Positions 9,122-18,207 of a stretch of DNA of 64,000 nt are shown here, in pieces (the stretch's first letter is position 1; every line of letters starts with the position of its first letter). The notes under the pieces were generated by a model that saw only the letters and a program-made list of their open reading frames with translations, was not told where the DNA came from and did not search any database. This stretch comes from Christensenella sp. UBA1214. GTDB lineage: Bacteria > Bacillota > Clostridia > Christensenellales > CAG-138. A program made the position numbers and the translations under genes. The stretch is from NCBI GenBank assembly GCA_002309375.1, contig DBXK01000012.1, positions 116,043 to 180,042 on the forward strand, in the 5' to 3' direction.

Positions 9122-10162
9122 GTGCCGAAATTCAGTTTTGTTGTTCCGGTTTATAACTGCCGGCAGTATATTGAAGAATGCGTCGAAAGCATTCTGAAAC
9201 AAACAGTATCTGATTTCGAGATATTGTTGATTGATGACGGCTCTTCTGACGGCAGCGGAGAGTTGTGCAATCGTCTGGCAGGAACGGACAAAAGGATACG
9301 CGTGTTTCACAAACAGAACGGAGGAGCTTCAAACGCACGGAATTTCGGTATCAAGCAAGCTTACGGACAGTACATTTTTTTCATTGACGGAGACGATACG
9401 ATTGAAAAGAACTGCATTGAAACTATTGAACCGTTCCTCAACGGTGATAAATGCCTTGTTGTTTTCGGTATGTGTTTTGATTACTGGAATGAGGAACGAA
9501 TCGTTCAAACCGTTACATACAGCATGGCGTTCCCCGGCTCTCATTCGACTGGAGAAATATCAGAAAATCTTTCTGAATATTTCAACGACAACGTACTGTC
9601 AAGCGCATGCAATAAAGTGTTCCCGGCAAAGCTTTTTTCCGAGTATACGCATTGGTTCCCCGAAAATGTGTCCCTGTATGAAGACCTAACGTTCGTTATC
9701 GGGTTGCTTCCCTGCTTTGAAAATGTACAGATAATCAATGAAGGGCTGTATCATTATAGAAATGTATTAGGGAAGACACACTTGAGTCAGCGCGTAGCAA
9801 ATCTCAGCAAGATTAAAACAGATCTTATTCCAATGAATCATGCTTTTGCCAAATTCGGTGAAAAAACCGGTTATCGTAAAAACGCATCAGCCGTTGCAGC
9901 AAGTATTTATTGCATGATGCTCGAACAGCATTTGCTTAATCATTCTGTTGATACAAAGGTTATGCGCAAAGCACTTCCGGAATACATTCACGAAGAGAGC
10001 TTTCAAATATTTTTGAAAGACGGAGTTAACCTTGATTCTGATAAGCAAAGGCTGATTTCAATGATTGAACAAGGTAGGTTCGGGTCAATTAGGTTTATGT
10101 TTTCAAGAAAAAAGCTTAAACGCAGGTGCAGGTCTGTCGTGAAACGAATGCTCGGACGATAA
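9122..10162 (+). CDS. family 2 glycosyltransferase
   Basis: 346 residues starting with GTG at 9122, directly after the TAA of the EpsG-like gene; GGAGG lies close upstream. It begins PKFSFVVPVYNCRQYIEECV, with DDGSSDGSG near 38-46 and the metal motif DGDD at 89-92. The GTG start and zero gap suggest coupled translation. Confidence 0.85.
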   Translation: MPKFSFVVPVYNCRQYIEECVESILKQTVSDFEILLIDDGSSDGSGELCNRLAGTDKRIRVFHKQNGGASNARNFGIKQAYGQYIFFIDGDDTIEKNCIETIEPFLNGDKCLVVFGMCFDYWNEERIVQTVTYSMAFPGSHSTGEISENLSEYFNDNVLSSACNKVFPAKLFSEYTHWFPENVSLYEDLTFVIGLLPCFENVQIINEGLYHYRNVLGKTHLSQRVANLSKIKTDLIPMNHAFAKFGEKTGYRKNASAVAASIYCMMLEQHLLNHSVDTKVMRKALPEYIHEESFQIFLKDGVNLDSDKQRLISMIEQGRFGSIRFMFSRKKLKRRCRSVVKRMLGR

Positions 10163-10173
10163 AGAGGACGATT

Positions 10174-10989
10174 ATGAGGGAAATCGGTTTAAAAGAGATG
10201 CAGCAGATTGAGCTGGCAATGCTTATTGAGCTTGATAGAATCTGCAGGAAGCATGATCTGAGATACTATATTGACGGCGGCACTTTGCTAGGCGCAATGT
10301 GCTATGAGGGGTTTATACCGTGGGATGATGATATAGACATCAAAATGCCACGGCCCGATTACGAAAGGCTTATTGGCTTTGCCCAAGAGCTGCCGAAGTA
10401 TATAATGATGCGTGTACCAACCGAAAAAGATTGTGAGTATACTTTCATCAAGCTTATTGATACACGCACGGTCATGATCGAGAACGCTGGCAGCAGAACA
10501 AAACAGTCAGGTGTTTATATTGACATTCTGCCGATGGACGGTCATCCGGATGACGGTCCCGGATATGAAAAACACCTCAAAAAACTGAGCCGCCTCAACA
10601 CACTGTTTCATAATTCGATCGACAACTTCTCGGTAATGAAGCATTCATCATCGATCGTCACTCAAACAAAGGGGTTCATTTATTCAAAAGCTTTCACACC
10701 GTGGAAACTTATATGCCGTTTGACTGAAACAGCAAAGAAGTATTCCTATGATGAGTGTAGCCGCGTCGGGCTGCTGATCGAAGGCGATCCGATTAGAGAA
10801 CGATTTGATAAAGGATGGCTCGAGCCGTCTGCAACACTTGAATTCGAAGGGCATATGCTGCCGGCGCCTTGCGGGTATCGGCGACATTTGGAGATATTCT
10901 ATGGCGACCATGTAACAAAACCGGAGTGTTACCATAACTTGCCTCAGTATCCAGGAAATCACGATTATACGGTCTATTGGAAGGAGTAA
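10174..10989 (+). CDS. LicD-family phosphotransferase
   Basis: 271 residues from the ATG at 10174, preceded by AAAGAGG. The LicD hallmarks are present: YYIDGGTLLGAMCYEGFIPWDDD IDI across residues 31-56, with acidic metal ligands, and YIDILPMDG further on. LicD proteins transfer phosphocholine or a related phospho-substituent from a CDP-activated donor to surface glycans or teichoic acids. With TagD-type CDP-glycerol genes in the same cluster, the donor here might be CDP-glycerol or CDP-choline; the sequence does not decide. Confidence 0.85.
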   Translation: MREIGLKEMQQIELAMLIELDRICRKHDLRYYIDGGTLLGAMCYEGFIPWDDDIDIKMPRPDYERLIGFAQELPKYIMMRVPTEKDCEYTFIKLIDTRTVMIENAGSRTKQSGVYIDILPMDGHPDDGPGYEKHLKKLSRLNTLFHNSIDNFSVMKHSSSIVTQTKGFIYSKAFTPWKLICRLTETAKKYSYDECSRVGLLIEGDPIRERFDKGWLEPSATLEFEGHMLPAPCGYRRHLEIFYGDHVTKPECYHNLPQYPGNHDYTVYWKE

Positions 10990-10991
10990 AA

Positions 10992-11993
10992 ATGGGATTT
11001 AGTATTAAGCATGTTCCGAAATACCTCAACTGGCTGAAAAAGGACCGGGCAGCATATCATGATGACTGCAAAGTCTCAAAAGAGCTTGCAAAGATCAATC
11101 ATAAGCTTAATGTAGCTTTGCTTTTAGGCAAAGCAGAGAAAGCGGAGAATGTATCTGACGAAAAGCATAATTGGATACTGCGCTATTTGCAGGAAAAATG
11201 CTCCGATACGATAAATAGGTATAAACAGATTGAGTCTCCGATAGATATGCATGTTCCGAACCCCGAACTTAAAGTTTGGAGCATGTGGTGGCAGGGCGAG
11301 GAGAATGCAGACAAACTGTTTCGCATGTGTATCGACAGCGCCCGAAGGCACACTCACCAAAAGATAATAACCCTCGATAAGGATAATTATCAAAGGTTTT
11401 TTGAAATCCCTGAATACATCCTGAAAAAACATGACGAGGGAAAGATCGCGTTGCAGCATGTCTGTGATTTAATGGTCGTTTCAATACTGGCAGCTGAGGG
11501 CGGTTTTTTTACCGGTGCAACAGTGTGGTGGTCACAGGATGCGAGTGAAGAATTGCTGCGCTCTCCCTTCTGGACATGCCGCGCAGTATCGCAAAGCCGC
11601 CTCAATATGTCGCGTTCACGCTGGGTCGGATATGTGTTGGCGGGAAGAAAGGATTTCCCGCTATTTAGCTTCGCGAGGGACTGCCTGCACGAGTACTGGA
11701 AAAACTGCGATAAAGCCGTCGATTATCTCATCCTCGATTATGTTTTCGAGCTGGCGTATCAAAACATTCCTTGTGTACGCGAGATGATCGATTCGCTGCC
11801 GACACAAAATAACATGCTTCGCAATGAACTTATAATGCACCTTTCTGATCCATACGATCCGGAATGGTTCAAACGCTATACCGAAGGTGATACATTTATG
11901 TATAAACTATCGTGGAAGTTTGGAGAAAAGCGTTTGGAGACAAACGGTGTTCCTACAGTTTATGCACATATGCTTTCGGAAATCGAACTGTGA
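10992..11993 (+). CDS. capsular polysaccharide synthesis glycosyltransferase
   Basis: 333 residues from the ATG at 10992, two bases after the LicD stop. The segment IWSMWWQGEENADKLFRMC-like (WSMWWQG near residue 93) and the following HQKIITLDKDNYQRFFEIPEYI match the capsular polysaccharide synthesis protein family, related to OCH1/GT32 enzymes. CDLMVVSILAAEGGFFTGATVW fits the family's donor-binding region, where the usual YGG-x-Y-x-D becomes EGGFFTGAT, so the typical DxD aspartates are not obvious. Donor and acceptor unknown. Confidence 0.72.
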   Translation: MGFSIKHVPKYLNWLKKDRAAYHDDCKVSKELAKINHKLNVALLLGKAEKAENVSDEKHNWILRYLQEKCSDTINRYKQIESPIDMHVPNPELKVWSMWWQGEENADKLFRMCIDSARRHTHQKIITLDKDNYQRFFEIPEYILKKHDEGKIALQHVCDLMVVSILAAEGGFFTGATVWWSQDASEELLRSPFWTCRAVSQSRLNMSRSRWVGYVLAGRKDFPLFSFARDCLHEYWKNCDKAVDYLILDYVFELAYQNIPCVREMIDSLPTQNNMLRNELIMHLSDPYDPEWFKRYTEGDTFMYKLSWKFGEKRLETNGVPTVYAHMLSEIEL

Positions 11994-12012
11994 ATGTTAA
12001 GGGAATAATCCA

Positions 12013-13323
12013 ATGAGCGCAAGAAGAGAATTGCTAAAGCGAAAACTACCTATTTTGACACGCTTTATTCACTATCTAAAGCGACGCAGGAACGAGCTGC
12101 CTACAGTTACAAGACATTTAAAAAGAAGAAGAATTCAAAGAAAACGGATTAAAGCAAAGCAAGATATAATCAAGGCTGTATTCATATGTCAATACATACC
12201 TTCTTGGAGCAAAAACAAAGCACTTTATGATACATTGTCCAATGACAAACGCTTCGAGACAATGCTACTATGTGTGCCAAACAGGATTAGTTCTAACTGC
12301 CTTATTGATCCTGATGACACTACGAATGATACTTATGAGCATTTCTCATGCATGGGATACTCAGGCGTCATTAATGCATTGGTTGGGAAAAATAAATGGT
12401 TTGACCTTAAGAATTATTCCCCGGATTATGTAATCTATAATCGTTACGATCGGCCAATGCCGTTGGAGTATACATCGAAAGTTGTTTCTTCGTATTCAAA
12501 GATTTGTTTAATTGAGTACGGAACCTCACTACTTAAAATGGTTGATTATTTATTCGACTACCATTTCATTGCAAACACCTATTGTTATTTTGCAGAAACA
12601 GAAGCAAAGAAAAACGAATTCATACGATGGAATAGAGTCCTTTGCAGGCTAGGCCTTAGCAATGGGATTTGCTGCGGTATACCTGCTGTTGAGAATGCAA
12701 TACTAGCAGAGAACAGCGAAGGGAAAGCCTGGCAGTTTTCTCATAATCATTTTCGTATAATCTATGCACCGCGTTGGACGATGGACCCTGTTTGGGGCGG
12801 TTCGAGTTTTTTGAAGTATCATCAGCTCTTTATAAGCATTGCAGATTCTCAACCGACTGTTGATATATTGGTTAGGCCTCATCCTTTAATGTTTGACAAC
12901 TTCATTAACACCGGTTTGATGACAATTGACGAAGTTAACGCCTATAAGAAATCTTGCGATGAACGCCCTAATATTAGAGTCGATACGGAAAAGGAATATT
13001 TGGCAACTTTTTGGAATTCCAGCGTACTCATCTGTGATTTCTCAAGTATGATTATCGAATACTATGTCACAAGAAAACCGATTATTTATTTGACTTATGA
13101 CGATAAAATAGAGTACAATAATTTAATGTCCGCAATGCTGAAAGGATGCTATCTCGTTAATAACGATAGTGATCTTAAGAAGACCATTGATATGTTGCTT
13201 GCTGGAGAGGATCCGTTAGCTCCAGTACGCTCAGAGGTTTGTGACACTGTTCTCCTGCAAGGAGATAATGATAAGGCTAGTGAGAACATGAAACAGATTC
13301 TGCTTAACGGATACAGAAAATGA
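12013..13323 (+). CDS. CDP-glycerol glycerophosphotransferase-family protein
   Basis: 436 residues. A very basic N-terminal stretch (about 1-55, rich in K and R) may contact the membrane. The C-terminal half has the Tag/Tar transferase pattern: IIYAPRWTMDP, DILVRPHPLMFDN, and SVLICDFSSMIIEYYVTRKPIIYLTYD, where the RPHP and the D-x-SS motif bind CDP-glycerol. It probably adds glycerol-phosphate to the polymer, as does the second copy at 19494. The gene is noticeably AT-rich compared with the rml genes downstream. Confidence 0.8.
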   Translation: MSARRELLKRKLPILTRFIHYLKRRRNELPTVTRHLKRRRIQRKRIKAKQDIIKAVFICQYIPSWSKNKALYDTLSNDKRFETMLLCVPNRISSNCLIDPDDTTNDTYEHFSCMGYSGVINALVGKNKWFDLKNYSPDYVIYNRYDRPMPLEYTSKVVSSYSKICLIEYGTSLLKMVDYLFDYHFIANTYCYFAETEAKKNEFIRWNRVLCRLGLSNGICCGIPAVENAILAENSEGKAWQFSHNHFRIIYAPRWTMDPVWGGSSFLKYHQLFISIADSQPTVDILVRPHPLMFDNFINTGLMTIDEVNAYKKSCDERPNIRVDTEKEYLATFWNSSVLICDFSSMIIEYYVTRKPIIYLTYDDKIEYNNLMSAMLKGCYLVNNDSDLKKTIDMLLAGEDPLAPVRSEVCDTVLLQGDNDKASENMKQILLNGYRK

Positions 13324-13363
13324 CGGTTGATTCTTAATTAGATGATTGTCGGAGGTGCTTTAA

Positions 13364-13789
13364 ATGGAATATAAGATTTTCAATCTGCCTGTACGCGCAA
13401 CAAATGGTTTGGGAAATCTTTCCTTTTTGGAAGCCGAGGTAGATACGCCTTTCCAGATCAAACGCATTTACTATATCTATGATGTGCCTACAGGCACGCA
13501 GCGTGGAGGTCATGCTCATAAGCGGCTTCAACAGCTCCTGTTTTGCCCGAATGGCGTGATTGAGATCATTTTGGCAGATGGAGAAGAGAGTGCTTCCGTT
13601 ATGCTGGATCGGCCGAACAAAGCGTTGTTGATAGGACCCGGACTGTGGCGCGAGATGCTGTGGCATACAGGAGGAGCAGTACTTTGTGTTGCCGCTTCGG
13701 AGCATTATGATGAGAATGATTATATCAGAGACTACGACGCGTTCCTGGAGTACATTAACGAAAAGCATAGTGAGGTAAGTGATGATTGA
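13364..13789 (+). CDS. fdtA: FdtA/QdtA-type dTDP-4-keto-6-deoxyhexose 3,4-ketoisomerase
   Basis: 141 residues, the full length of this cupin family. The core [15 protein letters not shown] (H50 and H52) and [11 protein letters not shown] are the family signature; one of these histidines is the proposed catalytic base. The enzyme moves the keto group of dTDP-4-keto-6-deoxyglucose from C4 to C3, the first committed step toward dTDP-Fuc3N or dTDP-Qui3N. The substrate would come from RmlA and RmlB encoded at 22063-23979. The gene overlaps the aminotransferase start, as expected for consecutive steps. FdtA and QdtA differ only in product stereochemistry, which I cannot assign. Confidence 0.88.
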   Translation: MEYKIFNLPVRATNGLGNLSFLEAEVDTPFQIKRIYYIYDVPTGTQRGGHAHKRLQQLLFCPNGVIEIILADGEESASVMLDRPNKALLIGPGLWREMLWHTGGAVLCVAASEHYDENDYIRDYDAFLEYINEKHSEVSDD

Positions 13790-14876
13790 GTTCGTCAGCT
13801 TAAAACGTCAATTCGACCTTTATTCTTCGGAGTATGAAGAAGCAGCACTGCGTACGCTGCGTTCCGGTTGGTACATCATGGGGAAAGAGCTCGAGACTTT
13901 CGAAACGCAATTTGCCCAATATCTCGGTGTCAAGTATTGCGTTGGGCTCAACTCCGGCCTCGATGCATTGACTTTGGCTGTTCGCGCGCTGGGGATCGGT
14001 TCGGGAGACGAGGTGATCGTTCCGGCAAACACCTATATCGCCAGCGTACTGGGTATTACGGAGAATGGCGCAACACCTGTTTTCGTCGAACCGGATGAAT
14101 ACTTTTGCTTGGATGCAGACAAGATCGAGAGTGTAATTACTCCAAGAACAAAGGCAATACTCCCGGTACATCTGTACGGGCAACCGTGTGATATGCGAAA
14201 GATCTGCACAATAGCGGAAAAGCATGGTTTGTACATTATAGAGGACTGTGCGCAGTCACATGGCGCGCGATTGGACGGAAAACCGACCGGCACCTTCGGC
14301 ACAATAGGCTGCTTCAGCTTTTATCCGACCAAGCCGCTCGGTGCTCTTGGTGATTCCGGCGCTGTTGTTACAAACGATCCTGTTCTTTATGACAGGCTGC
14401 GTAAACTCCGTAATTACGGCAGCGGCACAAAGTATATCAACGAACTCGAAGGTGTTAATTCCAGGTTGGATGAGGTACAGGCGGCTATGCTGCAAGTTGG
14501 TTTAAAACACCTTGATTATGGTAATGCATATCGAAGGCACATCGCTGAACGCTATCTTTCCGAAATCCGCAGTCCTCTGATCGTTCTTCCGAAAACACGG
14601 CAGGGCGCGGAGCATGTTTATCATATTTTCGGCGTACTTGCCGAGAATCGCGACGCCCTGCAAAAACACATGGAAGAATGCGGCGTAAAAACGCTTATAC
14701 ATTATCCGATCCCGCCTCATTTGCAGGAGTGTTACGCTCGCTTGGGTCATAAATGCGGGAGTTTCCCGATAAGCGAATCATATGCAAAGACAGAACTCAG
14801 TTTACCGGTTTATGTGGGAATGCCGGAAGAAGATGTCGATGCAGTAATCAAAGCAGCCAATTCGTTTGGAGTTTGA
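13782..14876 (+). CDS. fdtB: DegT/DnrJ/EryC1-family sugar 3-aminotransferase
   Basis: 364 residues. The ATG at 13782 overlaps the end of fdtA. PLP-binding residues are visible: D155 in [12 protein letters not shown] and K184 in [16 protein letters not shown], the lysine that forms the Schiff base. Together with the 3,4-ketoisomerase it would give dTDP-3-amino-3,6-dideoxyhexose (Fuc3N or Qui3N) using glutamate as amino donor. The following gene supplies an acetyltransferase domain, the logical third step. Confidence 0.88.
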   Translation: MIEFVSLKRQFDLYSSEYEEAALRTLRSGWYIMGKELETFETQFAQYLGVKYCVGLNSGLDALTLAVRALGIGSGDEVIVPANTYIASVLGITENGATPVFVEPDEYFCLDADKIESVITPRTKAILPVHLYGQPCDMRKICTIAEKHGLYIIEDCAQSHGARLDGKPTGTFGTIGCFSFYPTKPLGALGDSGAVVTNDPVLYDRLRKLRNYGSGTKYINELEGVNSRLDEVQAAMLQVGLKHLDYGNAYRRHIAERYLSEIRSPLIVLPKTRQGAEHVYHIFGVLAENRDALQKHMEECGVKTLIHYPIPPHLQECYARLGHKCGSFPISESYAKTELSLPVYVGMPEEDVDAVIKAANSFGV

Positions 14877-14877
14877 A

Positions 14878-16389
14878 ATGAACGTAAAGCTCAGACATCT
14901 TGAAAATAAAGACGCTCCATTCATGTTGGAATGGATGCAAGACCCTGAAATTACGCGTTTCTTCAGGTTTGACGCATCGTCTGTTACCTTGGACTCGTGC
15001 CTTAACTTTATCAGAAGCGCTGATTCGCAGCCGGATGCTGCTCATTTTGCAATCGTTGATGAAAACGATGAGTATTTGGGTACGATCAGTTTGAAAAACA
15101 TCGATACCGAAAAGCTCTGCGCGGAGTATGCGATCAGCACAAGAAAAAAGGCGCATGGAACCGGTACGGCGATGCAGGCGACAAAGCTGATTCTTGAGTA
15201 TGCATTCGACACACTTGGCCTTGAACGCGTCTATCTAAACGTTCTTGCTGAAAACGGTAGGGCGAATGCTTTTTACCGAAAAGCTGGCTTCAGCTTTGTG
15301 CGCGAAGAAACGGATGCAATTGAGCTCCGCGGCGAACGAAAGGCCTTGAATTGGTATGAGATAAAAGTCGAAGACATTGAAATGAAAGCAGTCAAGAATA
15401 ATGAGATTGCTGTGAGCGTTGCAGTTATCACATACAATATGCAGGAGTATTTGCCTCAGCTTCTTGGTAGCATTCTAAAACAAAAGGTCAATTTCCGATA
15501 CGAGATCGTTGTGGACGATGATCATTCGCCCGATGATTCTCGTACCATTCTTAGAGAGTATTCAAATAAATATCCTGATCGTTTTGTGCTTTCACTGAGA
15601 AATGTAAATGTTGGCGGAAGCCGCAATATGTATGGCGTGCTAAGGAAATGCAGGGGTAAATACATTGCAATTCTTGAAGGTGACGACTGGTGGGAAGCCG
15701 ATGATAAACTGCAGTATCAGTTCGATTTCATGGAATCCCATCCGGAATACATAGGGATGTACTGCAATTCTTGGTGCGAATTAAGCAGGACAGAATCCGT
15801 GCAGCGAATTCGAAGAGACATCTCCGAGCCAATGGTATTTAGATACAAAGATTTTCTGAGCTTTCACTTCTTCGATCGATTGCCAAACAGCACTGACACT
15901 GCTTTTTTCAGAAACTTTTTTTCCACAGCATCGGAGAGGGAAATAGATGTTTTCTATAAAGCTCACAGAATGGTCTGGGATCAGTCTCTTGCTTTGATCC
16001 TATATGGAAAAGGCAATGTTTATGTTGACCCACGGCTGGTGAGTCATCACCGGACAATAGTAGAGAAGGGTGGTAAGAATTACCAATCTCGTTACGCAGT
16101 AGAGGATCACAGGGTCACCGATGCAGCTATGTATGCAGCACATGAGGAGTACATGGAAAAAGTATTGCACCGACGCTGCACGAAGTTTTATAAAGTCAGA
16201 GGAATGATTTTCGCAGAAGCATATTGGATCGCGAAAAAAAGCGGTTTACCCGAAGATAAAGAAAAAGCCCGCGAAATATGGAATCAACGCAGAAAGAAAT
16301 GGCCCCTGATTTGGTGGACTTTTGTGTGGGGATGTGGTACAATAAAAAGACGATTAAGCCGGAAAAAGTATTCCGGTAAAGAAGCTTAA
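14878..16389 (+). CDS. GNAT N-acetyltransferase fused to a family 2 glycosyltransferase
   Basis: 503 residues from the ATG at 14878, one base after the aminotransferase stop. Residues 1 to about 165 are a GNAT domain: KLRHLENKDAPFMLEWMQD, the acetyl-CoA loop RKKAHGTGTAMQATKL, and VLAENGRANAFYRKAGF. From about 178 onward a GT-A domain follows: VAVITYNMQEYLPQLL, VVDDDHSPDDSRTIL, and LEGDDWW near 275-281. The GNAT part probably N-acetylates the 3-amino sugar made by fdtA/fdtB, and the GT2 part may then transfer it. The substrate link is inference from gene order. The GNAT fold replaces the hexapeptide-type acetyltransferase more often seen in this pathway. Confidence 0.82.
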   Translation: MNVKLRHLENKDAPFMLEWMQDPEITRFFRFDASSVTLDSCLNFIRSADSQPDAAHFAIVDENDEYLGTISLKNIDTEKLCAEYAISTRKKAHGTGTAMQATKLILEYAFDTLGLERVYLNVLAENGRANAFYRKAGFSFVREETDAIELRGERKALNWYEIKVEDIEMKAVKNNEIAVSVAVITYNMQEYLPQLLGSILKQKVNFRYEIVVDDDHSPDDSRTILREYSNKYPDRFVLSLRNVNVGGSRNMYGVLRKCRGKYIAILEGDDWWEADDKLQYQFDFMESHPEYIGMYCNSWCELSRTESVQRIRRDISEPMVFRYKDFLSFHFFDRLPNSTDTAFFRNFFSTASEREIDVFYKAHRMVWDQSLALILYGKGNVYVDPRLVSHHRTIVEKGGKNYQSRYAVEDHRVTDAAMYAAHEEYMEKVLHRRCTKFYKVRGMIFAEAYWIAKKSGLPEDKEKAREIWNQRRKKWPLIWWTFVWGCGTIKRRLSRKKYSGKEA

Positions 16390-16401
16390 GGAGGTTTGTA
16401 A

Positions 16402-17367
16402 ATGCCGGAGCTGTCGATCATTGTACCGGTTTATAAAGTTGAGCCATATCTGCCGAAATGCATTGACAGTATTCTTGCGCAGACTTTTACCGATTTTGAA
16501 CTGATACTGATCGACGACGGATCTCCTGACAGGTGCGGTGAGATATGTGATGAATATGCTGCAAAAGACAGCCGAATAGTTGTTATTCATCAGGAGAACA
16601 AAGGCGTCAGTGCTGCGCGAAATGCGGGGCTTGACATCGCAAAGGGGGAATACATCGGTTTTGTTGATTCGGATGACTGGATCGAGAAGACAATGTATAA
16701 GAGGCTTATCTCAATAATGCAAGCCGATGATACTGATATAGCAATATGCGGATGCAAACAGAGAAAAGAATCGGGCGAGTTTCTTTATAATGATTTTTTT
16801 AATGAGGGAAGCTACAATCATGATCAGTTATTAAGAGCAATGATCAGTATTCCGAATCCAATTGGTGGAGTTTTGTGGAATAAGCTGTTTAAGAGAAGAA
16901 TAATTGGTTCTTTACGATTCTGTGAGAATATGAAGAATTGTGAAGATGGGTTATTTATTGTGCAAACTCTAGTTGAAACAAAATCCGGCAAGAAGATACC
17001 AGATCCCTTGTATAACGTTGTTCAACGTGACTTGAGCGCATCTAGAAGCGGGAATGTTCAGCAGGTTTATCATACAGTCCTAGGGTTTGTTGAAATTAGA
17101 AAATTTTTGGTGAAAAATGAGAATAGTCGGGATATTTGTTCACGTTCTGCAGAGATGTTACTTGATAACAGCATACGCTTCGGAAATATTATTAAGGAAT
17201 TAGGCATGAAGACAAAACAGCCATGCACGTATGAACTAAACGGTATAAGAAACATTATGCGTAAGACAATCATTGAGTCAGCTGTAAAAGCGCTGCTTCC
17301 ATTACGTTCAATACATGGATATGTTTGTGAAATGAGAAAACTGAGGCTAACTAACAATGTCAGATAA
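16402..17367 (+). CDS. family 2 glycosyltransferase
   Basis: 321 residues with AAGGAGG upstream. It begins LSIIVPVYKVEPYLPKCIDS and has LIDDGSPDRCG and the metal motif DSDD near 90-93. The N-terminal 95 residues closely resemble those of the GT2 at 21068, while the C-terminal parts differ, so the two are paralogues with different acceptor ends. Composition turns AT-rich in the second half. Confidence 0.85.
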   Translation: MPELSIIVPVYKVEPYLPKCIDSILAQTFTDFELILIDDGSPDRCGEICDEYAAKDSRIVVIHQENKGVSAARNAGLDIAKGEYIGFVDSDDWIEKTMYKRLISIMQADDTDIAICGCKQRKESGEFLYNDFFNEGSYNHDQLLRAMISIPNPIGGVLWNKLFKRRIIGSLRFCENMKNCEDGLFIVQTLVETKSGKKIPDPLYNVVQRDLSASRSGNVQQVYHTVLGFVEIRKFLVKNENSRDICSRSAEMLLDNSIRFGNIIKELGMKTKQPCTYELNGIRNIMRKTIIESAVKALLPLRSIHGYVCEMRKLRLTNNVR

Positions 17368-18199
17368 ACAATTCACAACCGTAATCGTTCCCAAATCGAA
17401 ATGGTTCGACTTCCACCTCAAAGAAGTGTGGAAGTACCGAGACCTGATTTTATTGTTTGTCAAGCGCAACTTTGTTTCGCAGTACAAGCAAACGATTTTA
17501 GGCCCGATTTGGGCTTTGATTCAACCTTTATTAACTACTGTGGTATTCACAGTGGTTTTCGGCCGCCTCGCGGGTCTTGCGGCAGAAGGTGTGCCGTCGT
17601 TTCTGTTCTTTATGAGCGGTAATGTCGCATGGCATTATTTTTCAAGCTGCTTAACATCGACAGCCAATACTTTTACGGGAAACGCTGGAATATTCGGCAA
17701 GGTGTATTTCCCGAGATTGGTTAGTCCTATCTCAACGGTCCTGACGAACCTGATATCCTTTGCGATCCAGTTCGTAATGTTCCTTGTGTTCCTCGCGATC
17801 TACTGGGCAAAAGGCGCTGTGCAGCCCACGCTGTATGCTTTGATGCTGCCGGTCCTGCTTCTCCAAATGGCAATGCTGAGCCTCGGCGTAGGTATTATTA
17901 TCTCGTCGCTGACGACCAAATATCGCGATCTGAAAATGCTTATCGGTTTCGGCGTACAGCTGTGGATGTACGGTACGCCGGTAGCATACGATATCGGCAT
18001 AGTTCCGCAAAAGTTCATGAGCGTGTATATGCTCAATCCGATGACGCCGATCATCAACACTTTCCGCACGGCGTTCCTTGGACTCGGGAGCTTTGATCTG
18101 CCACATTACCTGATCAGCTGGGGTGTGACGATCGTGATTCTCTTCCTCGGGTTGATGCTTTTCAACAGAGTCGAGAAAACTTTCATGGATACTGTTTGA
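17357..18199 (+). CDS. wzm: polysaccharide ABC exporter, permease (Wzm/TagG-like)
   Basis: 280 residues, six predicted membrane spans, ABC-2 fold. The N-terminal amphipathic segment and VKRNFVSQYKQTILGPIWALIQPLLTTVVFTVVFG are typical of Wzm/TagG/KpsM proteins. It pairs with the ATPase nine bases downstream to flip finished lipid-linked polymer across the membrane. The ATG at 17357 overlaps the preceding glycosyltransferase by 11 bases. Confidence 0.92.
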   Translation: MSDKQFTTVIVPKSKWFDFHLKEVWKYRDLILLFVKRNFVSQYKQTILGPIWALIQPLLTTVVFTVVFGRLAGLAAEGVPSFLFFMSGNVAWHYFSSCLTSTANTFTGNAGIFGKVYFPRLVSPISTVLTNLISFAIQFVMFLVFLAIYWAKGAVQPTLYALMLPVLLLQMAMLSLGVGIIISSLTTKYRDLKMLIGFGVQLWMYGTPVAYDIGIVPQKFMSVYMLNPMTPIINTFRTAFLGLGSFDLPHYLISWGVTIVILFLGLMLFNRVEKTFMDTV

Positions 18200-18207
18200 G
18201 GTGAGAT

